Positions 43,162 through 54,292 of a stretch of 64,000 bases of DNA are shown here, one piece after another. Source of the stretch: Flavobacterium sp. CECT 9288 (GTDB lineage Bacteria; Bacteroidota; Bacteroidia; Flavobacteriales; Flavobacteriaceae); NCBI RefSeq assembly GCF_918731615.1, contig NZ_OU957226.1, positions 2,729,501 through 2,793,500 on the forward strand, in the 5' to 3' direction. Within the stretch, counting starts at the first letter, position 1; each line of letters starts with the position of its first letter. A program made the translations under genes and the position numbers. The notes beneath the pieces are model-generated. The model made no database searches. It saw only the letters and a list, made by a program, of their open reading frames with translations, and was not told the origin of the DNA.

Positions 43162-44313
43162 CTAAACAAGGTTTTTTCTTTGTGCTTTCCACCACCTTTC
43201 TGGCAACTCATTATTGCATGCAAGGAGATATTCATCGTAAGAACATGGTAATAACGTATTTCTTTTTAATTTATTATTAACATTTGAAATAAATGGTATT
43301 TCAATCCACCATCTTTCTGTTTTATCACTTTTATAAAATATCAATTCTTCTTCATCCAGCGGCACAATGTACTTTAAATAAGACTCTTTACTGCCAAAAG
43401 GGTATTCATTTGATCTGTATTGAACTCCTTCAATAAAATACCAAATTATTTGTGCAACAAGTATAGATTCTTGACGTGTTCCATTAAAATTAAAAACTCC
43501 AAAAGAACTTACCTTATCGCTAATACCTGCATAACGAGCCAAAGAACATATTTCTTTACCATTAAAACCATTTGGCTGAAACGAAATAAAATTCCCAGAA
43601 TCCGAAGATTTAACAGCATTTAAATCTACACTTACAAGGTCAGCATCCCTAAAAACAGGTTCTGTTATCAAAATATTATTTGAAACCTCACCAAGGCGAT
43701 AGGCATCAAAAAATAATTTTTCAATTAAATCAATTTCTTCCTGAGAGTTAAAATACGTTTGATAGCCTAAATTACAAAAATTAAATAAATTATTTGGCTC
43801 ATCGACAATAATTTTTGTTAAATAAGATGTAGATGATAGTTCTTCTTCATCTTTTCCAAAATCAAATTTACTATCAATTGAAACTATATTAACCATTTGC
43901 TCCAACACGTCATAAGCTCTATACAGGCCATACGTGATATCTTGAGAACCTCCCAAGACAATAGGAATTACTCCTGATTTCAAGAGTTCTGATGCGATTT
44001 TTTTAACCGCAAAATGAGTGTCGGACACTGTATTTCCAGCTAGTATGTTTCCTAAATCAGCAATTGACGTTTCCCAGTTGCCAGGAAACAAGCTATATAG
44101 TTCCTTTCTTAAAGAAATTAAACATACATTCTTAGTTTCAACAGATTGTCCTCTATTATCTAAAACTCCTATAATTGCTAATTTGATTTTGTTTACATCT
44201 GGAAATTGATCCTGTGTATGCATCACAACCTTACTACCAAGTTGTTGTGAAGTCAATCCAAAACAAAATTCTAGAACCTCATCATCAACGGGGTTTAAAA
44301 AATCAAATTCCAT
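43162..44313 (-). CDS. Arginase/formimidoylglutamase-fold protein with degraded metal site
   Basis: 383 residues with the ureohydrolase layout, but the ligand motifs are altered: the usual GGxHS is VLGGSQDIT, DAHxD is SIDSKFDFG, and SxDxDxxDP is VSVDLNAVKSSD. At least two of the metal-binding His and one Asp positions are therefore replaced. The C-terminal half (GICSLARYAG-like, WYFIEGVQYR) keeps the fold. It is usually annotated as arginase or formimidoylglutamase; catalytic activity is unlikely. It stands directly upstream of gldK, 127 bp away on the same strand, and downstream of topA; a role linked to gliding is only a suggestion from position. Confidence 0.85.
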   Translation of the reverse strand: MEFDFLNPVDDEVLEFCFGLTSQQLGSKVVMHTQDQFPDVNKIKLAIIGVLDNRGQSVETKNVCLISLRKELYSLFPGNWETSIADLGNILAGNTVSDTHFAVKKIASELLKSGVIPIVLGGSQDITYGLYRAYDVLEQMVNIVSIDSKFDFGKDEEELSSTSYLTKIIVDEPNNLFNFCNLGYQTYFNSQEEIDLIEKLFFDAYRLGEVSNNILITEPVFRDADLVSVDLNAVKSSDSGNFISFQPNGFNGKEICSLARYAGISDKVSSFGVFNFNGTRQESILVAQIIWYFIEGVQYRSNEYPFGSKESYLKYIVPLDEEELIFYKSDKTERWWIEIPFISNVNNKLKRNTLLPCSYDEYLLACNNELPERWWKAQRKNLV

Positions 44314-44380
44314 TTATTCTTTTTTCATCTTCACTACATTGTTTACTTAAAATTGTGTAGCGAACAAATTAAATTATTAA

Positions 44381-46912
44381 TTATTTCTTTTTAACGGCCG
44401 GTTTTTTTACGGCGGCTTTCTTTGCAGTTGCCTTTGTTGCAGGTGCTTTTTTAGCAGCTACTTTTTTAGCAGGTGTTTTTTTGGCAATCATTTCTTGAAC
44501 TTCTTCAAGTGTTAGTTTTGACGCATCAACATCTTTACTTAATTCAATTTTAATTTTGCCTTTTGTAATAACCGAGCGTCCCCAACGTGCTTTTTCTACA
44601 AGAATTCCTTCTTCTTCCCAATTGTGTAATACTTTATCAATATTTTTTTGAAGCTTATCTTCAATCAAGGCCTCAATATCTGATTGAGATAAATTATCAA
44701 AATTGTATTTTTTGCTCACATTGATAAACAATCCGCTCCATTTGATAAAAGCCCCAAATCGACCAACACCTTTTTGAACACCTTCACCTTTATAAACAGC
44801 AATAGGCGCATCTGCCAAAGCTTTTTCATCAATTAATTCTTGAGCTCTTTTATAATCAACATCTAATGGGTTCTCTCCTTTTGGCAAAGATACAAATGCA
44901 GCGCCATGACGAATATAAGGACCATAACGACCATTACTCACCTCAACTTCTTCTCCTTTATACTCTCCTAAATTCTTTGGTAATAAAAATAAATTTAAAG
45001 TTTCTTCAAGAGTAATATTACCAATGTTTTGATCGTTCATCAAACTGGCGAACTTTTTATCTTCATCATCAGGAGCTCCTATTTGAGCCATCGGTCCAAA
45101 TTTCCCCAAACGAACAGAAACTGGTTTTCCTGTTTTAGGGTCAGTCCCTAGAATTCTTTCGCCACTTTCTCGCTCAGCATTCGCTTCTACATCTTTCACC
45201 GTTGGATGAAATTTATCGTAAAACTCCTGCATCATTTTGGTCCAAACAATATTTCCTTCGGCAATTTCATCAAAGTCCTGCTCTACTTTTGCCGTAAAAT
45301 TATAATCTAGAATATTTCCGAAATTCTTGACAAGGAAGTCCGTTACAATAGTTCCGATATCAGTTGGTACTAATTTCCCTTTATCTGATCCAGTGTTTTC
45401 TTTAAGTGCTTTCTCATCTACCTTACCAGATTGCAAAATCAACTGTGTATAATTACGCTCTTGACCGTCTAAATTTCCTTTTTCAACGTAATTCCTGTTA
45501 ATGATGGTAGAAATTGTAGGTGCATAAGTAGATGGACGACCTATTCCTAGTTCTTCTAGTTTTTTTACCAAAGAAGCTTCGGTAAAACGAGCTGGAGCTC
45601 TAGAATACCTCTCAGTTGCTGTGATATAATTGTTTTGCAATTTTTCGTTCACTTTCATTGCGGGCAACATTCCCTCCTGCTCTTCCTCATCATCATCATG
45701 CCCTTCCAGATACACTTTTAAGAAACCTTCAAAAAGCAATACCTCTCCAGACGCAGTGAATATTTCATTGTGATTGCTGGCTTCAATTTTTACATTGGTA
45801 CGTTCTAATTGCGCATCACTCATTTGCGAGGCCAATGTCCTTTTCCAAATCAAATCATACAAACGTGCTTGATCACGGTCAATGTCTACTGTATGACGTG
45901 ACATATCCGTTGGACGAATTGCCTCGTGCGCCTCTTGTGCTCCTTTGCTTTTATTAGTAAACGTTCTTGGTTTCGAAAACTCTTTTCCGTAGGATTTGAT
46001 GATTTCAGCTTGAGCAGCTTCCATTGCATCTTTGGATAAATTAACGCTATCCGTTCTCATGTAGGTAATCAATCCCGCTTCATACAAACGCTGTGCAAGT
46101 TGCATGGTTATACCCACTGGCAAATACAGTTTACGTGCTGCTTCTTGTTGTAAAGTAGAAGTAGTAAAAGGACCTGTTGGAGATTTTTTGGTAGGTTTTG
46201 TTTCTAAATCTGATACCTTATATGTAGAACCAATATTTTTGTTTAAAAAATCTTGAGCTTCTTGTTTTGTATTAAAATTTTTAGGCAATTTAGCCTTGAA
46301 TATTTTTCCAGACTCATTTGTAAACTCGGCAACAACTGAGTAGGTGGCAACGGCTTTGAAATTTTGAATTTCTCGTTCGCGTTCTACAATTAAACGCACA
46401 GATACTGACTGGACACGACCTGCAGATAAACCACCCTTAATTTTTCTCCACAAAACAGGAGATAATTCATAACCAACTAAACGATCTAAAACACGTCTCG
46501 CTTGTTGTGCATTAACTAAATTGTAGTCAATCTCTCTTGGATTATCAATTGCTTTTAAAATAGCTGTTTTTGTAATTTCATGAAAAACAATTCTTTTGGT
46601 TTTGTTTTTATCTAAATTAAGCTCTTCGGCAAGGTGCCAAGAAATAGCCTCACCCTCGCGATCCTCATCACTTGCTAACCAAACCATATCGGCTTTCTTA
46701 GCTAACCCTTTCAGCTTGGTGACCAAAGCTTTTTTATCAGCAGAAACCTCATACTTAGGCTTGAAATTATGATCTACATCTACTCCTATTTCCTTTGAAG
46801 GTAGATCAGCAATGTGCCCGTAACTGGACTCCACTTGATAATCTGTACCTAGGAATTTTTCGATTGTTTTTGCCTTTGCTGGGGACTCTACTATAACTAA
46901 ATTCTTTGCCAT
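44381..46912 (-). CDS. topA: DNA topoisomerase I
   Basis: 843 residues from the ATG at 46912 (MAKNLVIVESPAKAKTIE); seven further codons upstream would be unconserved. Toprim domain at the N-terminus (ESPAKAKT, WLASDEDREGEA), catalytic tyrosine in GLITYMRTDSVNLS near residue 285. Zinc-finger repeats of the E. coli enzyme are replaced by repeat domains (GRYGPYIRHG, GRFGAFIKWSG), followed by a Lys/Ala/Pro-rich tail in the last 35 residues (PAKKVAAKKAPATKATAKKA). The enzyme relaxes negative supercoils. The tail resembles histone H1. Confidence 0.97.
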   Translation of the reverse strand: MAKNLVIVESPAKAKTIEKFLGTDYQVESSYGHIADLPSKEIGVDVDHNFKPKYEVSADKKALVTKLKGLAKKADMVWLASDEDREGEAISWHLAEELNLDKNKTKRIVFHEITKTAILKAIDNPREIDYNLVNAQQARRVLDRLVGYELSPVLWRKIKGGLSAGRVQSVSVRLIVEREREIQNFKAVATYSVVAEFTNESGKIFKAKLPKNFNTKQEAQDFLNKNIGSTYKVSDLETKPTKKSPTGPFTTSTLQQEAARKLYLPVGITMQLAQRLYEAGLITYMRTDSVNLSKDAMEAAQAEIIKSYGKEFSKPRTFTNKSKGAQEAHEAIRPTDMSRHTVDIDRDQARLYDLIWKRTLASQMSDAQLERTNVKIEASNHNEIFTASGEVLLFEGFLKVYLEGHDDDEEEQEGMLPAMKVNEKLQNNYITATERYSRAPARFTEASLVKKLEELGIGRPSTYAPTISTIINRNYVEKGNLDGQERNYTQLILQSGKVDEKALKENTGSDKGKLVPTDIGTIVTDFLVKNFGNILDYNFTAKVEQDFDEIAEGNIVWTKMMQEFYDKFHPTVKDVEANAERESGERILGTDPKTGKPVSVRLGKFGPMAQIGAPDDEDKKFASLMNDQNIGNITLEETLNLFLLPKNLGEYKGEEVEVSNGRYGPYIRHGAAFVSLPKGENPLDVDYKRAQELIDEKALADAPIAVYKGEGVQKGVGRFGAFIKWSGLFINVSKKYNFDNLSQSDIEALIEDKLQKNIDKVLHNWEEEGILVEKARWGRSVITKGKIKIELSKDVDASKLTLEEVQEMIAKKTPAKKVAAKKAPATKATAKKAAVKKPAVKKK

Positions 46913-46930
46913 TCGTCTATTTTTCTGGGA

Positions 46931-46938
46931 CAAAAGTA
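46931..46938 (-). promoter_or_regulatory. -7 element TACTTTTG of topA
   Basis: Exact TAnnTTTG on the minus strand, 18 bp before the ATG at 46912, which makes the upstream alternative start at 46933 impossible. Confidence 0.5.
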
Positions 46939-47248
46939 TCTATTTTTTTTAAATATTAAGCTTTTGAAATAACATTTGAATGAATTGAAACTTATTGCCA
47001 GAGACTTTCTTGTGATCATTGCCCCTTTTTGAGGATGTTTATTGGACACTATGTATATTGCATATCTTGTGAATAATAATATCAATTAAACACTAAATAA
47101 GTGAGCTAAAAAGTGGTATTTCCCGTTTAAATCAATAACCAGAAAGTGATCTTTTTATTGGCGACCGTTAAGAAAAAGAATAAATTGAAAAACAAGAATA
47201 GCTATAAAAAATCAAACATAAAATACTGTTAATTCTTAATCTGACAAG

Positions 47249-47280
47249 TTGTCATATTTATTTGTTTTAGCTTATCTTTG
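47249..47280 (+). promoter_or_regulatory. Promoter of the miaB operon
   Basis: TTG at 47249-47251, 21-bp spacer, TATCTTTG at 47273-47280, then the ATG 17 bp further. A near-consensus Bacteroidota promoter. Confidence 0.65.
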
Positions 47281-47297
47281 TGCTTTGAAAAAATAGC

Positions 47298-48743
47298 ATG
47301 GAAAAGATTATTGAAGAAAGCAAACAAGGCGAAAGTCTCGTTTTAGAGAATAAACCTGAGAATACAAAGAAACTTTTTATAGAAAGCTATGGCTGTGCGA
47401 TGAATTTTTCGGATAGCGAAATTGTAGCTTCCATTTTATCTGGAAATGGATATAATACCACTCAAGTTCTGGAGGATGCCGACTTAGTTCTGGTAAATAC
47501 CTGTTCTATACGCGATAAAGCAGAGCAAACCATTAGAAAACGTTTAGAAAAATACAATGCCGTTAAACGCATTAACCCTAAAATGAAAGTTGGGGTTTTG
47601 GGGTGTATGGCAGAGCGTTTGAAAAGTCAATTTCTTGAGGAAGAAAAAATTGTAGATCTTGTTGTAGGTCCTGATGCTTACAAAGATTTACCCAATTTAT
47701 TACAAGAAGTTGAGGAAGGCAGAGATGCTATAAATGTTATTTTATCAAAAGACGAAACCTATGGCGATATTTCTCCGGTTAGATTGATGAGCAATGGGAT
47801 TACGGCCTTAGTTTCTATCACTCGTGGTTGCGATAATATGTGTACTTTTTGTGTAGTGCCTTTTACCCGTGGACGTGAACGCAGTCGTGAACCTCAAAGT
47901 ATCATGGCAGAAGTTCAAGATTTATGGGACAAAGGATTTAAAGAAATTACATTACTTGGACAAAATGTAGATAGCTACCTCTGGTACGGTGGTGGTTTGA
48001 AAAAGGATTTTGAAAATGCTAGCGAAATGCAAAAAGCTACAGCTGTTGATTTTGATCAATTGCTTGAGATGGTTGCTGTAGGTTTCCCTAAAATGAGAAT
48101 TCGATTTTCAACTTCTAACCCACAAGACATGCATGAAAGTGTATTGCATGTAATTGCTAAGCATCCTAATATTTGCAAGCACATTCATTTACCGGTTCAG
48201 TCTGGAAGTAACCGAATCCTCAAAGAAATGAATCGTTTACACACTCGTGAAGAATACATGACTTTGATAGATAAAATTAGGACTATAATACCAAATTGCT
48301 CTATTTCGCAAGATATGATTGCAGGATTTCCAACAGAAACTGAAGAGGATCATAAAGACACAATGAGTTTAATGGAGTACGTGAAGTATAATTTTGGCTA
48401 TATGTATTCGTATTCTGAACGTCCAGGAACATTGGCTGGAAGAAAAATGGAAGATGATGTCCCAGAAGAAACTAAAGCCCGTAGATTACAAGAAATTGTA
48501 GATTTACAACAGAAACACGCTTGGTTTAGAAGTGAAGAATTCATAGGTCAAACAGTAGAAGTTTTAGTCGAAAAAGTTTCTAAAAAATCAACAGAAGAAT
48601 TCTCTGGAAGAAATTCGCAGAGTATAACGGTAGTTTTTCCAAAAGAGAATTACAACATTGGAGATTTTGTAAATGTCAAAATTACTTCTTGCACAAGCGG
48701 AACTTTAAAAGGGGAAGCGGTTGGATATTCTGAAATGAATTAG
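47298..48743 (+). CDS. miaB: tRNA-2-methylthio-N6-dimethylallyladenosine synthase MiaB
   Basis: Radical-SAM enzyme that adds the methylthio group to ms2i6A37 of tRNAs. 481 residues in three parts: the N-terminal UPF0004 domain with its cluster cysteines (YGCAMNFSDSE, NTCSIR, LGCMAERL), the radical-SAM barrel with CDNMCTFC (near residue 178), and the C-terminal TRAM domain. The CVVPFTRGRERSR block is diagnostic for MiaB against other methylthiotransferases. Its terminator lies at 48759-48800 and the sigma-54 activator follows. Confidence 0.96.
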   Translation: MEKIIEESKQGESLVLENKPENTKKLFIESYGCAMNFSDSEIVASILSGNGYNTTQVLEDADLVLVNTCSIRDKAEQTIRKRLEKYNAVKRINPKMKVGVLGCMAERLKSQFLEEEKIVDLVVGPDAYKDLPNLLQEVEEGRDAINVILSKDETYGDISPVRLMSNGITALVSITRGCDNMCTFCVVPFTRGRERSREPQSIMAEVQDLWDKGFKEITLLGQNVDSYLWYGGGLKKDFENASEMQKATAVDFDQLLEMVAVGFPKMRIRFSTSNPQDMHESVLHVIAKHPNICKHIHLPVQSGSNRILKEMNRLHTREEYMTLIDKIRTIIPNCSISQDMIAGFPTETEEDHKDTMSLMEYVKYNFGYMYSYSERPGTLAGRKMEDDVPEETKARRLQEIVDLQQKHAWFRSEEFIGQTVEVLVEKVSKKSTEEFSGRNSQSITVVFPKENYNIGDFVNVKITSCTSGTLKGEAVGYSEMN

Positions 48744-48758
48744 AAAAGTTAGTTTCAA

Positions 48759-48800
48759 GTTTCAGGTTTAAAGTTCACATTATAACTTGAAACCTGAAAC
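48759..48800 (+). terminator. Terminator of miaB built from GTTTCAR heptamers
   Basis: Arms GTTTCAGGTTTAAAGTT (48759-48775) and AACTTGAAACCTGAAAC (48784-48800) pair at 15 of 17 positions but are followed by an A-run, not a T-run. The same GTTTCAA...TTGAAAC hairpin, here with a T-run, recurs after rpoD at 62280-62335. Confidence 0.5.
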
Positions 48801-48825
48801 AAAAAAAACTTTAAACAAAAATCAA

Positions 48826-50082
48826 ATGGAATCAGTACAATCAATAAAACAGCGCTTCGAGATTATTGGGAATGACCCAAAACTGAATCGTGCCATTGAA
48901 AAAGCCATACAAGTTGCCCCAACTGATATTACCGTGCTGGTAACCGGTGAAAGCGGCGTAGGAAAAGAAAACATACCTAGAATCATACACTCGCTTTCTC
49001 ATAGAAAACACGGAAAATACATTGCCGTAAACTGTGGAGCAATTCCAGAGGGAACCATAGATAGTGAACTTTTTGGTCATGAAAAAGGAGCGTTTACAGG
49101 CGCTACAAGTACCAGAGAAGGCTACTTTGAAGTAGCTGATGGTGGTACCATTTTCCTTGATGAAGTGGGCGAATTACCCCTTACCACCCAAGTACGCTTG
49201 TTGCGTGTTCTTGAAAATGGTGAGTTTATTAAGGTAGGTTCCTCTCAGGTACAGAAAACTGATGTTCGAATTGTGGCAGCTACCAATGTTAATTTATTTG
49301 ACGCCATAGAAAAAGGAAAATTCAGAGAAGATTTATACTACAGATTGAGTACCGTTGATATCACCTTGCCTCCTTTAAGAGATAGAAAAGACGATATTCA
49401 CTTATTATTCAGAAAGTTTGTTGCTGATTTTGCACACAAATATAAAATGCCACCACTAAAATTAGAGGAAAGTGCTGTTCACTTGTTGCAAAAATTTCGT
49501 TGGAGTGGTAACATTCGTCAGTTGCGAAACGTGGCTGAACAAATTTCAGTTTTAGAAACAAGCAGAGACATCACCTCCTCTACTTTACAATCTTACTTAC
49601 CAGAACAAGGCAGCAACCTACCCTCTGTAATCAAGGATAAAAAAAGTGAAAACGATTTCAGTACCGAAAGAGAAATTTTATACAAAGTCCTTTTTGATAT
49701 GAAAAGTGATTTGAATGACTTGAAAAAATTGACTCTGGAACTGATTCAGAATGGAAGTTCAAAAGTGCAAGAGACCAATCAAAGTTTGATCAAAAAAATA
49801 TACGGTTCTAAGGAAAATGACAACGAAATAGACTTTGAAGAATCCCCTAGAACCAACCAAATTACAACCTTGAATAACGAAAGTTTGTACCAAGAACCTG
49901 AAGATAATTATTTATTTGCCGAAACAATCGAGGAAGAAGAAACCCTGAGACTCGAGCAGAAAGAAATAGAAATGATCAAAAAATCATTAGAAAAAAACAA
50001 AGGAAAACGAAAAGCCGCTGCTGATGAACTAGGAATATCCGAACGTACTTTATATAGAAAAATTAAACAATTTGACTTGTAA
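48826..50082 (+). CDS. Sigma-54-dependent transcriptional activator (AAA+/Fis)
   Basis: 418 residues from ATG 48826. The AAA+ core starts almost at once: Walker A GESGVGKE near residue 44, the sigma-54 contact motif GAFTGATS near residue 88, Walker B GGTIFLDEVGELP, then the arginine finger block RDRKDDI. A 100-residue variable linker leads to a Fis-type helix-turn-helix at the end (ADELGISERTLYRKIKQFDL). There is no receiver or sensor domain, which suggests control by expression or a partner protein. It is upstream of lptE, a conserved gene order in Flavobacteria. Confidence 0.95.
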   Translation: MESVQSIKQRFEIIGNDPKLNRAIEKAIQVAPTDITVLVTGESGVGKENIPRIIHSLSHRKHGKYIAVNCGAIPEGTIDSELFGHEKGAFTGATSTREGYFEVADGGTIFLDEVGELPLTTQVRLLRVLENGEFIKVGSSQVQKTDVRIVAATNVNLFDAIEKGKFREDLYYRLSTVDITLPPLRDRKDDIHLLFRKFVADFAHKYKMPPLKLEESAVHLLQKFRWSGNIRQLRNVAEQISVLETSRDITSSTLQSYLPEQGSNLPSVIKDKKSENDFSTEREILYKVLFDMKSDLNDLKKLTLELIQNGSSKVQETNQSLIKKIYGSKENDNEIDFEESPRTNQITTLNNESLYQEPEDNYLFAETIEEEETLRLEQKEIEMIKKSLEKNKGKRKAAADELGISERTLYRKIKQFDL

Positions 50083-50140
50083 TTTAATGTCACTAGACTT
50101 AACAGGTCAAACAAATCGAAATTAACTTTTACTCTTTTAC

Positions 50141-50644
50141 ATGAAATATTTAAAATTCGTACTTGTATTATTATTTGCTTCTTCTTTCCAAGGATGCTCC
50201 GTGTATAACTTCACAGGAACTGGCAAAATAGACGCCGAAACTTTTCAGGTTGGTTTTTTTCAAAACAATGCTGAACTTATTGAACCTGGTATTGATAGAA
50301 CTTTTACACTTGAACTTCAGGATTTAATTCAAAATCAAACTAATTTAAACTTAGTAAAAAACAGTGCCGATTTGACTTATGAGGGAGAAATAGTAGAATA
50401 CCGTATTAGTCCCATGACCGCTACTGCTGATCAACGTGCTGCGCAAAACCGACTAACAGTAAGAGTAAATGTACGTTTTACAAATAAAAAGAAAGAAACA
50501 GATAATTTTGAAAAACCATTCTCATTTTTCTTTGACTACCCAGCTGATCAACAACTTACTGGAGCAACATTAAACAATGCTTTAAAAGAAATTTTTGAAA
50601 GAATTACACAAGAAATTTTTAATGAATCATTAGCAAAATGGTAA
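50141..50644 (+). CDS. lptE: LptE family outer-membrane lipoprotein (LPS assembly)
   Basis: 167 residues. The signal peptide ends in the lipobox FQGCSV with Cys at 19. The mature part is LptE-like: YNFTGTGKIDAETFQVGFFQNNA, then LVKNSADLTYEGEIVEYRISPM, and NRLTVRVNVRFTNKK. LptE plugs the LptD barrel for LPS insertion in the outer membrane. It lies between the sigma-54 activator and a TPR-like gene and probably belongs to the same transcript. Confidence 0.9.
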   Translation: MKYLKFVLVLLFASSFQGCSVYNFTGTGKIDAETFQVGFFQNNAELIEPGIDRTFTLELQDLIQNQTNLNLVKNSADLTYEGEIVEYRISPMTATADQRAAQNRLTVRVNVRFTNKKKETDNFEKPFSFFFDYPADQQLTGATLNNALKEIFERITQEIFNESLAKW

Positions 50645-50710
50645 GTAACCAAATGTTTAAAAGTACAAAAATTCTATAGTTGAATAGGAATAACTGAAAC
50701 AATTAATACC

Positions 50711-51556
50711 ATGAATGTAACTGACTTTACCCACTTAATCAACAATCCGGATTCCATTCAGGTGCAACAAACACAAGATTTAGATCAGATAATAGATGAA
50801 TTTCCGTATTTTCAAAGTGCAAGAGCGCTTCAATTAAAAGGACTTTATAACCAAGACAGTTACAAATATAATTACGCACTTAAACGTACAGCTGCCCACA
50901 CCACAGATAGATCTATATTATTTGATTTCATAACATCCGAAACTTTTATTTCTATTCATACTAGCTTGTATGAGAAAAAAGCAAAGGAAATTCAAGAGAT
51001 TCAAGTAATTGACAGTGAAATTATTGCTCCAGAAAAAAAAGTAGAACCAAGTGTAAATACTCTTGAAAAATCAATTTTAAATTCCATTACTAAATCTAGT
51101 ATTGTTGAACCTGCGGAACGATCCCATCAAATAGAGGAAAAACTGGCCATAGGAACTCCACTTGATTTTTCAAAACAAGAGCAACATTCGTTTCAAGAAT
51201 GGCTTCAATTATCTCGTACCGAGCCTATAAAACGTGACGAAACAGCACCTGAACCAGAAACTTTAATGGATGAGGAAAAAAGAAAAAAACTAGAACTAAT
51301 TGACAAGTTTATTGAGACCAGTCCAAAAATCACACCCGGAAAACATGGAGTAACAACACCTATTACCATTGATATCAATACAACTGATAATTCATCATTA
51401 ATGACCGAAACGCTCGCACGAGTATATTTGGAACAAAAAAAATATCAAAAAGCAATTCAAGCTTATGAAATATTAATTTTGAAATATCCAGAAAAAAGTA
51501 GTTTCTTTGCGAACCGCATTTCGGATATTAAGATTTTACAACATAATAATAATTAA
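50711..51556 (+). CDS. Conserved Flavobacterial protein with TPR-like C-terminus
   Basis: 281 residues, no signal peptide. An N-terminal helical domain (DLDQIIDEFPYFQSARALQLKGLYN) is followed by a low-complexity, acidic middle (100-215), and the end (MTETLARVYLEQKKYQKAIQAYEILILKYPEKSSFFANRI) is one TPR unit. It lies in a conserved block with lptE and secG. Function unknown; it may scaffold envelope-protein export, as inference from the neighbourhood. 4 bp separate it from secG, so co-translation is likely. Confidence 0.75.
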   Translation: MNVTDFTHLINNPDSIQVQQTQDLDQIIDEFPYFQSARALQLKGLYNQDSYKYNYALKRTAAHTTDRSILFDFITSETFISIHTSLYEKKAKEIQEIQVIDSEIIAPEKKVEPSVNTLEKSILNSITKSSIVEPAERSHQIEEKLAIGTPLDFSKQEQHSFQEWLQLSRTEPIKRDETAPEPETLMDEEKRKKLELIDKFIETSPKITPGKHGVTTPITIDINTTDNSSLMTETLARVYLEQKKYQKAIQAYEILILKYPEKSSFFANRISDIKILQHNNN

Positions 51557-51559
51557 ACA

Positions 51560-51898
51560 ATGAGCACATTTTCAATTTTTTTAGTTTTAATAACTATAGT
51601 ATGTTTTTTATTAATCGTAGTTATAATGGTTCAAAACCCTAAAGGTGGTGGATTATCTTCAAACATTGGAGGTTCTCAAATGTTAGGCGGAGTTCAAAAA
51701 ACTACTGATTTTTTAGATAAAAGTACATGGACTTTAGCAACAATCCTTATATTATTGATCTTGTTTTCAAGTTTAAGTTTTACAGGAACGCTTAGCGATA
51801 CTGATTCTAAGATAATTGAAAATACAAGTACTACTGCGCCAACTACTCCAGCTGTACCAGTACAAAACGCTCCAGCTACTCCAGCTCCAGCAAAATAA
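51560..51898 (+). CDS. secG: Preprotein translocase subunit SecG
   Basis: 112 residues with two membrane helices (residues 3-23, FSIFLVLITIVCFLLIVVIMV, and 57-77) and between them the SecG block QNPKGGGLSSNIGG. The C-terminal tail is Ala/Pro/Thr-rich (TPAVPVQNAPATPAPAK), longer than in E. coli, typical of Bacteroidota. SecG joins SecYE in the inner membrane. It ends before a good terminator. Confidence 0.95.
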   Translation: MSTFSIFLVLITIVCFLLIVVIMVQNPKGGGLSSNIGGSQMLGGVQKTTDFLDKSTWTLATILILLILFSSLSFTGTLSDTDSKIIENTSTTAPTTPAVPVQNAPATPAPAK

Positions 51899-51919
51899 AT
51901 AATATTACATATATATTAA

Positions 51920-51950
51920 ATGCCAGCCTGTCAAAGCTGGCATTTTTTTT
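51920..51950 (+). terminator. Terminator of the miaB-secG region
   Basis: ATGCCAGC / GCTGGCAT arms perfect over 8 bp with an 8-nt loop and eight T. Confidence 0.9.
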
Positions 51951-52037
51951 AGGAAAATATGTCAGTTCAAGCAAGATGGCACAATTTCTGAAAAAACATA
52001 ATCACAACTTTTTAATTTTATATAAAAACATACGACC

Positions 52038-52313
52038 ATGAATTTAAACATTAAACCACTTTCGGATAGAGTTCTAATTGAGCCTATGGCTGCTGAAACA
52101 AAAACAGCATCTGGCATCTATATTCCTGATACTGCCAAGGAAAAACCTCAAAAAGGAACCGTTGTTGCGGTAGGAAACGGAACAAAAGAGCATACGATGA
52201 CAGTGAAAATTGGAGATACCGTACTTTATGGCAAATATGCTGGTACAGAATTGAAACTAGAAGGTGTTGACTACTTAATTATGCGTGAAGACGACATTCT
52301 AGCGATAGTATAG
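52038..52313 (+). CDS. groES: Co-chaperonin GroES
   Basis: 91 residues, full length. The mobile loop ([20 protein letters not shown]) and the IVAVGNG-like GTVVAVGNG and [12 protein letters not shown] blocks are intact. GroES caps GroEL during ATP-driven folding. No CIRCE inverted repeat (TTAGCACTC-N9-GAGTGCTAA) is visible upstream, so HrcA-type control is not indicated. groEL follows after 76 bp. Confidence 0.98.
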   Translation: MNLNIKPLSDRVLIEPMAAETKTASGIYIPDTAKEKPQKGTVVAVGNGTKEHTMTVKIGDTVLYGKYAGTELKLEGVDYLIMREDDILAIV

Positions 52314-52374
52314 TCTAGAGAATCCCATAAAGGCAATAAAAAAAATTGAAACTTTCAATACTTAAAACAATTAA

Positions 52375-54021
<1,647 letters not shown>

Positions 54022-54054
54022 TCTTTATTTAAGAGTTATCATTAAAAAATAACT

Positions 54055-54088
54055 AAACCCGAAGCAAATTGCTTCGGGTTTTTTTTAG
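54055..54088 (+). terminator. Terminator of groESL
   Basis: AAACCCGAAGCAA / TTGCTTCGGGTTT with a very short loop and a long T-run. Confidence 0.9.
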
Positions 54089-54220
54089 TCCATAAAGAAA
54101 TGAAAAATATAGTATATCCTGATTAGATCATACAATTTCAGATTATTTTTATCTGTGGAAATTCTAAAGACTTTTTCTTGAAAATATAATACTCTTAAAC
54201 TCCTAAAATTTCAACATAAA

Positions 54221-54257
54221 AAAAAGGATGTAGTTTTCTATAAACTACATCCTTTTT
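54221..54257. terminator. Bidirectional terminator between groEL and the DedA gene
   Basis: Arms AAAAAGGATGTAGTTT / AAACTACATCCTTTTT perfect over 16 bp with a short loop, with A-run left and T-run right; it serves the minus-strand DedA gene. Confidence 0.85.
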
Positions 54258-54292
54258 CATGTTAATCAATTGCTATTAAAGTCCCAATTAAA

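Noticed and set aside
46897..47085. 62-residue minus-strand frame upstream of topA
   Set aside because: It overlaps the topA start and promoter and lies in AT-rich DNA without any conserved feature.
52000..52038. CIRCE element before groES
   Set aside because: The TTAGCACTC-N9-GAGTGCTAA inverted repeat is not present.
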